A DNA stretch of 64,000 nt from JAWVZS01 sp964507825 (GTDB lineage Archaea > Thermoproteota > Nitrososphaeria > Nitrososphaerales > Nitrosopumilaceae). Under the pieces are notes generated by a model. It was not told where the DNA came from, made no database searches, and saw only the letters and a program-made list of their open reading frames with translations. Where the stretch lies: assembly GCA_964507825.1 (NCBI GenBank), contig CAZDQM010000041.1, positions 1-64,000 on the forward strand, written 5' to 3'. Positions 49,037 to 57,194 of the stretch are shown in pieces (position 1 is the stretch's first letter; every line of letters starts with the position of its first letter). The translations under genes were made by a program, and so were the position numbers.

Positions 49037-50065
49037 CTAGGCATCTGACCTGTCCTTGACTAGGAACAGTCCGGTCCACCCCTTTTCAGAGAATTCCACC
49101 TTGTGTGCATGGAACAGGTATTTCCCAGGATGCTGATACTCGAATTCCATGATTCCCCGCTCCGTCTGGGACAGCGTAATCATGTCAGTAAATGTGGATG
49201 GTACCGTATCCGTACCCGTCGGATAATAATGGTAAAGGTTTCCGTGAAGGTGAAAGTTGTTAATGGGATCAAACTCCACCATGTTTACCACATACACCCT
49301 GATCAGCTCGTCGGTGCCAATCTCAATCGGGTGATGCTGGTAATAAAACGGGACGGTATTGGCGGCATAAAGGTTGTTTTCAGCATCAAAGTCCGTATCC
49401 ATCCCGTTTAGCACCATGACCATTTCATCTGCATCCGGCCTAGGCTCCTTGGGATCTATTATGAACACACCATACAGCCCGCGCGCTATATGCTCTTCTA
49501 GCGGCATCACATGGCAGTGATATGGGTGAACCCCGACGGGGGCCGCCTCAAACTCGTAGGTGAATTTCCCTCCAGGGCCCACAATCTCAAAGACACCGTC
49601 CATCTCGGCGGGATGAGTCCCGTGAAAGTGCATGGTGTGGGACTTGGAGCCGTTGTTGATAAAGTGAATTCTGACTATATCGCCCTCCGTGGCGCGAATG
49701 GTTGGACCCGGAACGGTCCCGTTAAATGTCCAGACGTTGAAAAACACACCGGGTGATATTTCCTGCACCCTGTCGTCGTCCGCAATTATTGTAAATTCCC
49801 GCAGCGTCCTCCCGTCATCTAGGACCGACATGTGGCCGTAATTGAACTCTCTTAGGTACAAGTCGGGATCAAAATCCACCGTCGAGACCTTGTACAATGG
49901 ATCAATTACCTCGCCGGTCGTGGTGATCACGCCGCCAGAATGAGTCACGAATGTCCTTGGCGCTACCTGCGCCTCTATAACGGATGGCATTGCAAAATAG
50001 AGAACGGCCGACGCCGCCATGACAGATACGGCGGCGCACATTATGCTACGCTTCATTTGTTGCAT
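49037..50065 (-). CDS. Two-domain multicopper oxidase
   Basis: A 342-residue exported cuproprotein with signal peptide residues 1-32. Four HxH motifs, HFH (146-148), HCH (183-185), HLH (272-274) and HAH (319-321), make a trinuclear copper site at the subunit interface. The only type-1 site is in domain 1: His143, Cys184 and His192, with Leu197 where many cupredoxins have Met. That suits a type-C two-domain laccase-like oxidase, as in Nitrosomonas blue copper oxidase, rather than NirK; the NirK catalytic Asp position is His146. It is cotranscribed with a ZIP transporter. Confidence 0.9.
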   Translation of the reverse strand: MQQMKRSIMCAAVSVMAASAVLYFAMPSVIEAQVAPRTFVTHSGGVITTTGEVIDPLYKVSTVDFDPDLYLREFNYGHMSVLDDGRTLREFTIIADDDRVQEISPGVFFNVWTFNGTVPGPTIRATEGDIVRIHFINNGSKSHTMHFHGTHPAEMDGVFEIVGPGGKFTYEFEAAPVGVHPYHCHVMPLEEHIARGLYGVFIIDPKEPRPDADEMVMVLNGMDTDFDAENNLYAANTVPFYYQHHPIEIGTDELIRVYVVNMVEFDPINNFHLHGNLYHYYPTGTDTVPSTFTDMITLSQTERGIMEFEYQHPGKYLFHAHKVEFSEKGWTGLFLVKDRSDA

Positions 50066-50096
50066 GATCGCCTTGTCCCATATTAAAAGTTAGTCT

Positions 50097-50124
50097 AGGC
50101 TAATTTTTTTAGATCAGGCTAATT
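50097..50124. promoter_or_regulatory. Direct repeat AGGCTAATT x2 upstream of multicopper oxidase
   Basis: AGGCTAATT occurs at 50097-50105 and 50116-50124, a 19-bp period, about two helical turns. It lies upstream of the multicopper oxidase-ZIP operon in the gap shared with the gene at 50182, so it may be a regulator site. Confidence 0.4.
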
Positions 50125-50181
50125 ATTTGCTACCCGACGTCTTGGGGCAATGAATATAGATGCACTTGCCGCAAGGAACGC

Positions 50182-50673
50182 ATGCAGAGACATTCGGTGA
50201 TTCTTGTAATCATGAGCGGACTCGTAGCTGCCGGACTGGTGCTGTCCGCCTGGGGTACCGAGGTGCTTTTGGAGGATCTGGCAAAGGGTGAGGGAATAGT
50301 CAGAGATGACAGTGCGCTCGAGGTTGCTGTTTTCATGGAGTCACGAAACGGGATATTCGTAGTAGAGGTTCTAGAGATGAGTCCGGGTATCATTCATGCC
50401 GCAATAATTGATCCGGATGGAAACACGATTGCATCAGAGCAAGTTGACATGGATGTATACGAGGGGTATTTTGACGCGGATGTTTCTGGAAACTATACCC
50501 TGGCAATATTTAGTACGGATGCGGAAGGAAGAATTGCCGCGGGGTACATCGGTCCGGAGCCGGACGCGTCGAAAAGGACGATGGCATTCGTATCCATGTA
50601 TGTCCTGATAATCGGGCTTGCAGGGATGCTGGCCACAATAATCTATGCCATAGTCGCAAAAAGACGCCGCTAG
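50182..50673 (+). CDS. Hypothetical membrane protein with extracellular beta-domain
   Basis: A 163-residue protein with an N-terminal helix or signal (VILVIMSGLVAAGLVLSAWG), an extracytoplasmic beta-domain of about 100 residues (AVFMESRNGIFVVEVLEM; GYFDADVSGNYTLAIFSTD) and a C-terminal helix (VLIIGLAGMLATIIYAIV) with a KRRR end. The fold may be an emp24/GOLD-like or Ig-like sandwich. It is divergent from the multicopper oxidase operon. Its stop shares CTAG with the stop of the convergent winged-helix gene. Confidence 0.75.
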   Translation: MQRHSVILVIMSGLVAAGLVLSAWGTEVLLEDLAKGEGIVRDDSALEVAVFMESRNGIFVVEVLEMSPGIIHAAIIDPDGNTIASEQVDMDVYEGYFDADVSGNYTLAIFSTDAEGRIAAGYIGPEPDASKRTMAFVSMYVLIIGLAGMLATIIYAIVAKRRR

Positions 50674-50978
50674 TTCAGGAAACTGTCCATCTTTGTCAGT
50701 CCGTCAATGGCGGCATCAAAATTTCCGTCAGATTCTACCAGCTCAGAAAGCTTGGCGTGATCCGCGGACAGGTATGTGGCATCGTCTTGGGATATCACGG
50801 TCAGTATTCCATACTCTACAAGGCATGACAAATTGGAAAGAATACGCGCCTCGGGGATTCCAGAGATCGAGGACAGTTCAGAGAGTAGTCTTTTGCCCCC
50901 CTCAAGCTCCGCTAGAACCGCAGAATTTTCCATGTCAAACAAGCAGTCGATCACCTTCTGCCGGTCCGCCGGTTCCAT
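50670..50978 (-). CDS. Small winged-helix protein
   Basis: A 102-residue protein from the ATG at 50978; a GGAATTTAAGG region about 25-30 nt upstream supports it against the longer frame. Helices LAELEGGKRLLSELSSISG and ARILSNLSCLVEYGILTVIS form a helix-turn-helix with wing, like ArsR/MarR-type regulators without a visible metal site. The C-terminus is acidic. It is divergent from rps13 and convergent with the membrane protein. Confidence 0.65.
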   Translation of the reverse strand: MEPADRQKVIDCLFDMENSAVLAELEGGKRLLSELSSISGIPEARILSNLSCLVEYGILTVISQDDATYLSADHAKLSELVESDGNFDAAIDGLTKMDSFLN

Positions 50979-51082
50979 ACTAGGATGCCAGAATGGTGGC
51001 CTTAAATTCCTTCGTTGTCCTATACTGCCGGGACATCTTTTCTTCCTATTCATGCCCGAATCACGGCAGAATTCCAGCATGG

Positions 51083-51089
51083 TTTTTAT
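51083..51089 (+). promoter_or_regulatory. TATA-like box of rps13
   Basis: TTTTTAT centred about 27-28 nt upstream of the TTG at 51114, supporting a leaderless TTG start for uS13. Confidence 0.5.
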
Positions 51090-51113
51090 CGGGGCAGTCA
51101 GGAATCACCGTAC

Positions 51114-51665
51114 TTGAGTACACAAGAATACAGGCACATTGTAAGGATCGTCGGCAACGACATCCCGGGTGAAAGAAAGGTGCTGATAGGCCTGACGCAG
51201 ATCAGGGGCGTAGGCCACATGTTTGCCAACGCCATATTAAGATCATTGAAGATCAATGCAAACTCCAACATTGGAAACCTTACGGACGAGCAGGTGCAGT
51301 CAATTGAAAAGATCGTCACCGATCCCAGCTCATCAGGATTTCCAACGTGGTTCCTGAATAGGCGGAAGGATGTCGAGACCGGAAAAGACATGCATCTGAT
51401 CACTTCTGATATTGAATTTGCAGTTAGAAACGACGTTGAAAGGGACAGGATTACAAACAGCTGGCGCGGATACAGACACATGTTCGGCTTGAAGGTAAGG
51501 GGTCAGAGGACTAGGACCACCGGCCGCAAGGGAGGAGCAGTAGGAGTCGCAAAGGGAGGCAAAGTAATGCCGCAAAAGACCAGCGCGCCGGCCGCGCCTA
51601 CCGCAGCAGCTGCCAGTGCGCCGGCCGCGCCCGCAAAGGAAGAGCCTGCAGAGAAGGAACAGTGA
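51114..51665 (+). CDS. rps13: 30S ribosomal protein uS13
   Basis: A 183-residue uS13. The conserved protein starts at the TTG 51114 (STQEYRHIVRIVGNDIPGER); the longer frame upstream has no homology. Family motifs are ALIGLTQIRGVGH-like (VLIGLTQIRGVGHMFANAIL), RHMFGLKVRGQRTRTTGRKG and the C-terminal GKK-type region. A low-complexity tail of Ala, Pro and Glu (about residues 153-183) extends beyond the usual end. It is followed by rps4 through a duplicated junction. Confidence 0.95.
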   Translation: MSTQEYRHIVRIVGNDIPGERKVLIGLTQIRGVGHMFANAILRSLKINANSNIGNLTDEQVQSIEKIVTDPSSSGFPTWFLNRRKDVETGKDMHLITSDIEFAVRNDVERDRITNSWRGYRHMFGLKVRGQRTRTTGRKGGAVGVAKGGKVMPQKTSAPAAPTAAAASAPAAPAKEEPAEKEQ

Positions 51666-51693
51666 TGATATAATGGACGTGATGATATAATGG
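51662..51693 (+). repeat. Tandem duplication across the rps13-rps4 junction
   Basis: GTGATGATATAATGG occurs at 51662-51676 and 51679-51693 (period 17). The first copy holds the rps13 stop (TGA at 51663), the second supplies the rps4 ATG at 51690. The first copy also contains an ATG followed by only a few codons. Confidence 0.85.
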
Positions 51694-52259
51694 GGGATCC
51701 TAGATATCCAAGAAGAGTCTGGAAAAAACCCAAGCGCCCATTAAACTACGATCTAAAGATGGAGGAGCTAAAGACGCTTGGAACGTTCGGGCTGAAGACA
51801 AAGAGGGAGTTGTGGAAGGCGCACACCGAGCTGTCACGCGTTAGGCACCAGGCAAGATCACTGTTGGCGCTCGGCCAAGAGGTAAGGCAGGAGAGGGAGC
51901 CGGTCCTGATGAAGTCGCTTTCGAGGATCGGTATTGTAAGCAGAGATTCCTCGCTTGATGACGTGTTGAACCTCCAAGTCACGGACCTGCTTGCAAGAAG
52001 ACTGCAGACCATAGTAATGAAAAAGTTCGAGTTCCAGACCCCGTACCAGGCAAGGCAGGCGGTGGTCCACGGACACATCATGATTAAGGACAGAATAATA
52101 AACATCCCGTCATATATAGTGGCCCTAGAGGAGGAGAAGGATATCAGGCTGAGGCCAGATTCAAGCCTAAAACAGGTCCTTGAAAAGGCGCAATCCAATG
52201 CAAAACAGCCAGACGAGCAAGAGGCTCAATCAGATGTGCCGGCCGAACAACAGCAATAA
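51690..52259 (+). CDS. rps4: 30S ribosomal protein uS4
   Basis: A 189-residue archaeal uS4, a primary 16S rRNA binder. It contains the N-terminal MGDPRYPRRVWKKPKRPL, a central HQARSLLALGQEVRQEREPV and the S4 RNA-binding region ARRLQTIVMKKFEFQTPYQ with HGHIMIKDRIINIPSYIV. The tail is Gln/Glu/Ala-rich. In many archaea rps11 and rpoD follow; here the next gene is glmS. Confidence 0.96.
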   Translation: MGDPRYPRRVWKKPKRPLNYDLKMEELKTLGTFGLKTKRELWKAHTELSRVRHQARSLLALGQEVRQEREPVLMKSLSRIGIVSRDSSLDDVLNLQVTDLLARRLQTIVMKKFEFQTPYQARQAVVHGHIMIKDRIINIPSYIVALEEEKDIRLRPDSSLKQVLEKAQSNAKQPDEQEAQSDVPAEQQQ

Positions 52260-52292
52260 GATTTATCTCCAAATGTACAAGACAGAGTCATC

Positions 52293-54050
52293 ATGTGTTC
52301 TATAATCGGGTTTTACGGAAGCGAGGATGCCGCGCCCATCCTAGTAAGGGGGCTAAGGCGCATGGAGTACAGGGGATACGACAGCGTCGGCGTGGCGACT
52401 AGAGACGGCTCGGAGATCACCATGAAAAAGGGGGTCGGAAAGGTCGACGAGGTCAATTCCGCAAAGCAGCTTGATCAGCTGCGCGGCAGAATCGGGATCG
52501 GGCACACTAGGTGGGCCACGCACGGTAAAGTAATCGATGCAAACGCGCATCCCCATTCAAGCAACTCGGGAAAGATTGTAGTGGTGCACAACGGAATAAT
52601 CGAGAACTTTGAGGAGATAAAGGGGCGCCTGCTAGAGCGCGGCTATGCGTTTGAAAGCGAGACCGATACCGAGGTCATCTCAAACCTGCTACAATACAAC
52701 TATGAAAAATCAGGGGATGAAAAAGCGGCCATGATTGAAACGTTATCAGAGCTCAAAGGCCATTATGCATTTGTCGCAATGTTTGAGAATGGAAAGCTGG
52801 CAGCTGCAAGGTTTCACAAGCCGCTCATCATCGGCGTGAGCAGTGACAGCTACTTTTTGTCCAGCGACGTGATGGGGTTCATCGAGTCTACAGACAATGC
52901 AATATACGTTGAAAATGGAAACTTTGTCATAATCGACGGCAGTCTGGGCATATTTGAGTTCGATGGAAAGGAGGTCAAGCTTCCGGTCACAACGGTTTCA
53001 AAAGAGTTTGCAGATGTATACAAGGGAAGCTTTGCCCACTATACCATAAAGGAGATCTCCGAGCAGCCCGAAACCATCCTAAAGGCAGCACGGAACACAC
53101 CGGGGGCGCTAAAGCAGACGGTAGAACACATACGCAATGCCAACAACATCTACATAACCGGCAGCGGTTCTAGCTACAATGCCGCCCTGATTGCAAAATA
53201 CATGATCTCAAAGTATGCAAAGATCAGGGTCGAGTCCATAATCTCAAGCGAGCTCCCCCACTCCTCTGAATCCATAGTAGACAACTCGGTCATGATTGCA
53301 ATCTCCCAAAGCGGGGAGAGTGCCGACGTTCTAGAGGCCGTCAAGATTGCAAGGGAGGTGGACGCGAGGATCATATCCCTAGTCAACCTGCCCACATCGT
53401 CCTTAGCGCAAGAGTCATCTGTGATAATCGGGATGAATTGCGGTCCTGAGATAGGGGTTGCCGCAACCAAGAGCTTTGTCTCACAGTTGGCGGCCATATA
53501 CATGATGACCGACATGCTGTGCGACAGGTGCATGAAACTAGACCTAGAGGAGGCGTCAAGGTGCATGGGGGAGATCCTAAAGGATCATTCCGGGATCAAG
53601 GATATAACAAAGGAGCTAAGTGAGATCTCAGACATATACGTGCTCGGAAGGGGCATACACTTTCCCATAGCAGTAGAGTCCGCGCTGAAGATAAAGGAGC
53701 TAGCATACATTCATGCGGAGGGAATCCCCGGCGGGGAGCTCAAGCACGGATCGCTTGCCCTGATGGATTCAGACGTGTTTGTAATAATCATCAACCCCGT
53801 CGACGCGACGTATGAAGACACGCTTACCAGTGCAAGGGAGATCAAGGCTAGGGGCGCGAAGATCATCGGGATTTCAGACAAGTATAGCGACGTATACGAC
53901 TATTGGATACAGATACCCAAGATCGAAGAGTCAATGTACCCGCTCCTAGAGGTTGTTCCCATGCAGCTTTTGGCATATTACGTGGCGCTAGAAAAGGAGA
54001 CGGATCCCGACTATCCAAGAAACCTTGCAAAGTCAGTCACGGTCAAGTAG
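52293..54050 (+). CDS. glmS: Glutamine--fructose-6-phosphate aminotransferase (isomerising)
   Basis: A 585-residue enzyme making glucosamine 6-phosphate for amino sugars. Cys2 is the glutaminase nucleophile (MCSIIGFYGSEDAAP), with RMEYRGYDSVGVAT and GHTRWATHGKV in domain 1. Two SIS isomerase domains follow (ITGSGSSYNAALIAKYM; YVLGRGIHFPIAVESALKIK), ending with the typical DYPRNLAKSVTVK. An ATTTAT box about 29 nt upstream suggests its own promoter. The product would feed surface-glycan synthesis. The last 18 nt overlap the convergent CobT-like gene. Confidence 0.97.
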   Translation: MCSIIGFYGSEDAAPILVRGLRRMEYRGYDSVGVATRDGSEITMKKGVGKVDEVNSAKQLDQLRGRIGIGHTRWATHGKVIDANAHPHSSNSGKIVVVHNGIIENFEEIKGRLLERGYAFESETDTEVISNLLQYNYEKSGDEKAAMIETLSELKGHYAFVAMFENGKLAAARFHKPLIIGVSSDSYFLSSDVMGFIESTDNAIYVENGNFVIIDGSLGIFEFDGKEVKLPVTTVSKEFADVYKGSFAHYTIKEISEQPETILKAARNTPGALKQTVEHIRNANNIYITGSGSSYNAALIAKYMISKYAKIRVESIISSELPHSSESIVDNSVMIAISQSGESADVLEAVKIAREVDARIISLVNLPTSSLAQESSVIIGMNCGPEIGVAATKSFVSQLAAIYMMTDMLCDRCMKLDLEEASRCMGEILKDHSGIKDITKELSEISDIYVLGRGIHFPIAVESALKIKELAYIHAEGIPGGELKHGSLALMDSDVFVIIINPVDATYEDTLTSAREIKARGAKIIGISDKYSDVYDYWIQIPKIEESMYPLLEVVPMQLLAYYVALEKETDPDYPRNLAKSVTVK

Positions 54051-55100
54051 GGTACGGTTATACTCACCCTCTATCTTTTCAAGTAGCTTGTCACGTCCAA
54101 GCTCGGCGCGCAGCATGGCCGAAAGCAGGCTTCCCCCGGCGCCGACGCCTTCTTTGGCAAAGCCCTGGGAGAATGCCTTCAGGCCGGGTATTTTCGACTC
54201 AGATAACCCGGGATCGACTGCAATGACTGGTACGCCGCCGATCATTCTCACCGTATCAAGCAAGTCCGCAGACTTGTCGTCGACTATATATCTAGTGGTA
54301 CCTATCGCGACCGCAGAGCTGTGAAACCCCAGTGTTTTGGCAAACGCTAGCACGGCGGCCATCTGTGTCCCGCCTGCCAGCAGCACCTTGCAGATCCCAG
54401 ATGCCGTACTAAGCATCCCAGATACGAACGGAATCATCGGATCGCCCATGTTTGCAACCACCGAAAACGGATCCTTGTCCTTCAGCCGTGACGAGGCTTG
54501 CTCTATTATGGATTTTTTCAGATTTACTGGATTGTCGCGCGAGCTAGAGCTTGTCTTGACGTCGTATCCTAATCCCTGCAGTACCGCCATTGCAGTAGTG
54601 GTCCCTGCCGGTAGGCTTTCACCTATTATCAGGCAGTCGGTCATGGCGGCTAGGGCCCTCCCGACTATGCGGCCAAAGTCTACGGCGTGAACGACATCAC
54701 TAGGATCCATGGCAGGCGCCAGTCTGATGTTGTTTCCGTGCGGCAAGTTTGTCGCGATAAACGGGAGATTGGGCAGGACACGGCTGCCCGCGTTGATCAC
54801 CATGTGCGGAATGCTTGCAGACTCTAGCGCTACTTTAGTGAGCAGCGCCGGCGTCGGCTTGCCGTCCGGCGTAGTCGGAATCGTGTCGATGCACATGCAG
54901 CTACCGTAATGAATGAACTCCGCGTCGGCAGGCGGCGTAAACCGCATCATTTCAGGGGAGGAACCAGCGGCAGTCAGTCCCGGAATCTCGCTGGTATCAG
55001 TATGCGATATTACCAGGGCCAGTGAAAAGCGTCTCCCCCTGACCGAATCGACAAATGATCTGCCCCCGTCCCCGTCAAGATATATTTCAAAATCATTCAT
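54033..55100 (-). CDS. Archaeal CobT-like phosphoribosyltransferase (UPF0284)
   Basis: A 355-residue protein of the archaeal nicotinate-nucleotide phosphoribosyltransferase family distantly related to CobT. Features are TPPADAEFIHYGSCMCIDTI, INAGSRVLPNLPFIA, GESLPAGTTTAMAVLQGLGY (about residues 160-179) and LLAGGTQMAAVLAFAKTLG. It probably activates the lower base of cobalamin. That fits B12 production by Thaumarchaeota and the B12-dependent radical SAM enzyme nearby. It overlaps the metallo-beta-lactamase gene by 4 nt. Confidence 0.88.
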   Translation of the reverse strand: MNDFEIYLDGDGGRSFVDSVRGRRFSLALVISHTDTSEIPGLTAAGSSPEMMRFTPPADAEFIHYGSCMCIDTIPTTPDGKPTPALLTKVALESASIPHMVINAGSRVLPNLPFIATNLPHGNNIRLAPAMDPSDVVHAVDFGRIVGRALAAMTDCLIIGESLPAGTTTAMAVLQGLGYDVKTSSSSRDNPVNLKKSIIEQASSRLKDKDPFSVVANMGDPMIPFVSGMLSTASGICKVLLAGGTQMAAVLAFAKTLGFHSSAVAIGTTRYIVDDKSADLLDTVRMIGGVPVIAVDPGLSESKIPGLKAFSQGFAKEGVGAGGSLLSAMLRAELGRDKLLEKIEGEYNRTLLDRD

Positions 55101-55711
55101 GCAAATCCCATCATTTCGACAAATTCCCCCTCGCTACGCCTCTGCAAAACGGGGTTGGTCTGTTTTTCACGCCCCATAGTAGACGTCGGGCTAGAGCCAT
55201 AATCATGGCCTGGGAGCACTTGGATAGAGTCATCTAGTCCGTACAGAATATCAAACAGGCTGTGGTAGAGCTCGCGCGCGCTCCCCCCCGGAAGATCGAC
55301 TCGGCCGCAGCTGCTCACAAAAAGCGTGTCCCCGGAGAACAGCCTCCCTCCACCTAGCAGGCACATGCTGTCCCTAGAGTGGCCCGGCGTATGAAGTATG
55401 TCTAGGCGCGTTCCCCCAAACTCGATCGTGTCGCCGTCGGAGACCGATATGTCATGTTCAAGATCAGAGTCCTTATGCTGTATGACCTTTGCCCCAAAGG
55501 ACCTAGAGAGCTCCGCGTTTCCGGTTACATGATCAAAGTGGGTGTGGGTATTTACAATGTATTTTACTGACAGGTTGTTTTCGGCAACTATTTTCTCGAT
55601 CTTGTCTAGGTCCCAAGACGGATCAATGACGATGGATTCCGGTGTCTCCGTACCTGCCACAATATAGGTAAAGTTTCTCATGTTACCGACAGGGATCTGA
55701 TATACCCTCAA
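55097..55711 (-). CDS. Metallo-beta-lactamase fold hydrolase
   Basis: A 204-residue glyoxalase II-like hydrolase from a TTG start. The metal motif is VNTHTHFDHVTG (about residues 53-64), followed by HTPGHSRDSMCLL, SGDTLFVSSCGRVDLPGG and LPGHDYG. The pattern with a metal site in SGDTLF and DLPGG resembles persulfide dioxygenase/glyoxalase II-type enzymes; the substrate is unknown. It overlaps both NnrE and CobT-like genes by 4 nt. Confidence 0.9.
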   Translation of the reverse strand: MRVYQIPVGNMRNFTYIVAGTETPESIVIDPSWDLDKIEKIVAENNLSVKYIVNTHTHFDHVTGNAELSRSFGAKVIQHKDSDLEHDISVSDGDTIEFGGTRLDILHTPGHSRDSMCLLGGGRLFSGDTLFVSSCGRVDLPGGSARELYHSLFDILYGLDDSIQVLPGHDYGSSPTSTMGREKQTNPVLQRRSEGEFVEMMGFA

Positions 55712-56355
55712 ATTACTCCCTCCTCGGCCTCCGGCGGAATGCCGATTTTTTCCACAAAGATGTCCCCTGTCAGATCTGCTCGTTTTGGAATCCCCTGCTT
55801 CATCCTGTGAAATGTCACCGTGGCATCACATTTGGCCGCGATGTTTGCAGTCTGGCCCGTCTGCGGATCTAGTCCCGATGGGACGTCTACTGCAATCTTT
55901 GTACAGTCAGTCCGGTTGATATAGTCGATTGCAGATGCAAAAGGCTCCCTGATCTGCCCCGAGATTCCCGTGCCAAGGATGGCGTCGACGATGACATCAG
56001 GTGCATGGGCAAACTCGGTTCCTCCACCCGTAATCAGCCTCACTGATGGCATCCTCTCCAGTAACGACCAGTTCCACCTGCACTCCTCCGTCTTGATCCC
56101 GTCAGCATCACCAAGAAGCCTCACGGTCACGTCGGCACCGTACCCTGCAAGGTGCCTAGCCATCACCAGTCCGTCGCCACCGTTGTTTCCTAGGCCCGCA
56201 AGAATTAGGATTTTTTTCGAGTTGACATTGCCAAGCTTTTCAACTAGTCTCCTAACCGCGGCCGCGCCCGCATTTTCCATCATGAATTTTTTTAAAAATC
56301 CCATGTCATGCCCGCGGTTCTCTATTGCATACATCTCATCTACGCTGATCTCCAT
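55708..56355 (-). CDS. nnrE: NAD(P)H-hydrate epimerase (YjeF N-terminal domain)
   Basis: A 215-residue YjeF_N protein that epimerises damaged NAD(P)HX. The ATG at 56355 starts the family sequence (MEISVDEMYAIENRG); the extra upstream frame has a hydrophobic stretch with no homology. MMENAGAAAV (about 25-34) and LAGLGNNGGDGLVMARHLAG (about 52-71) are diagnostic, and the catalytic Asp is in IAVDVPSGLDP. The usual C-terminal dehydratase domain (NnrD) is not fused and not next door. Confidence 0.9.
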   Translation of the reverse strand: MEISVDEMYAIENRGHDMGFLKKFMMENAGAAAVRRLVEKLGNVNSKKILILAGLGNNGGDGLVMARHLAGYGADVTVRLLGDADGIKTEECRWNWSLLERMPSVRLITGGGTEFAHAPDVIVDAILGTGISGQIREPFASAIDYINRTDCTKIAVDVPSGLDPQTGQTANIAAKCDATVTFHRMKQGIPKRADLTGDIFVEKIGIPPEAEEGVI

Positions 56356-56448
56356 TGTTCCATGGAACAATGCCCAAAATAATAGCTTTATGACACAGGG
56401 TATATTTCCGTACAAACGGATTTAACCTGAACATATTACAGATTTACC

Positions 56449-57057
56449 ATGTCACTAAAAGATGCGACCGCGTCCCTAGACGAGATCGCCAAATCGCTTG
56501 CAGCTGAGCAAGACGTGCGCGAAATATTGCTGAGAAACACTAGGGAGATCATTTTACTGTGTGGCAAAAGCATCATCAGGATGCATGGCGGCGATGCTGA
56601 TGAGGCAAAATCCATCCTCCAGGATGCAGACAGGCTCTTGTGCAAGTACAGGGAAAAGGTGGTAGGCGACCTAGGCAAGTACCTCATGGTGCCCGAGCAG
56701 GAGTTTGTAGAGGCATCAGCGCTGATCTCGATTGCGGAAAAAAGACAAATTCCGTCCAAAGATGAGCTAAGAGTCTCCGGCGAGGCATACATCCTAGGGT
56801 TACTTGACTGCATAGGGGAGCTAAAGCGGTTCATGCTTGATAAGATTCGCGGTGACGACCTTGATGAGGCATTAAGGATATTTTATGTCATGGAGGAGAT
56901 GTTCGGCCTGCTGTATCCATTTGCCAGCCTAGACAAGATGATAAAGGATGCAAGAAGAAAGACCGACGTGGACAGAATTCTAATCGAGGATGCCAGATCC
57001 GTGATCACGCAAGAGATCCGGAGGAAGGAGCTAATCGACGCGATGGGAACAAGATGA
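56449..57057 (+). CDS. Translin/TRAX family protein
   Basis: A 202-residue all-helical protein of the translin family (nucleic-acid-binding octamers; TRAX-type members are RNases). Seven helices are predictable, including EILLRNTREIILLCGKSIIR, QEFVEASALISIAEKRQIPS and YILGLLDCIGELKRFMLDKI. Acidic residues of the last helices (DCIGE) resemble the TRAX catalytic Glu region. A TTTAA box about 26 nt before the ATG suggests a leaderless mRNA. The gene ends 2 nt before the convergent tRNA gene. Confidence 0.88.
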   Translation: MSLKDATASLDEIAKSLAAEQDVREILLRNTREIILLCGKSIIRMHGGDADEAKSILQDADRLLCKYREKVVGDLGKYLMVPEQEFVEASALISIAEKRQIPSKDELRVSGEAYILGLLDCIGELKRFMLDKIRGDDLDEALRIFYVMEEMFGLLYPFASLDKMIKDARRKTDVDRILIEDARSVITQEIRRKELIDAMGTR

Positions 57058-57058
57058 A

Positions 57059-57143
57059 TGCGGGCGATGGGATTTGAACCCACGAACTCCTAAGAGACTA
57101 GCCCCTCAAGCTAGCGCCTTTGGCCAGGCTGGGCGACACCCGC
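57059..57143 (-). tRNA. tRNA-Leu (anticodon GAG)
   Basis: The reverse strand folds as an 85-nt class II tRNA. The acceptor stem GCGGGTG pairs with CGCCCGC (one G-U) with discriminator A. The anticodon stem CTAGC/GCTAG encloses loop TTGAGGG, giving anticodon GAG, which reads CUC/CUU. A long variable arm (TCTCTTAGGAG) and T-loop GGTTCAAATCC are present. There is no intron and CCA is not encoded. Confidence 0.95.
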
Positions 57144-57194
57144 ATTAGGAAATCCCTGTATGGTTTTTATAATCCTTGATTGCCTTCAGCCAAC

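Noticed and set aside
49037..50065. Annotation of the multicopper oxidase as nitrite reductase NirK.
   Set aside because: Four HxH motifs for a trinuclear site, His at the NirK catalytic Asp position and Leu at the axial position fit a two-domain laccase-like oxidase better.
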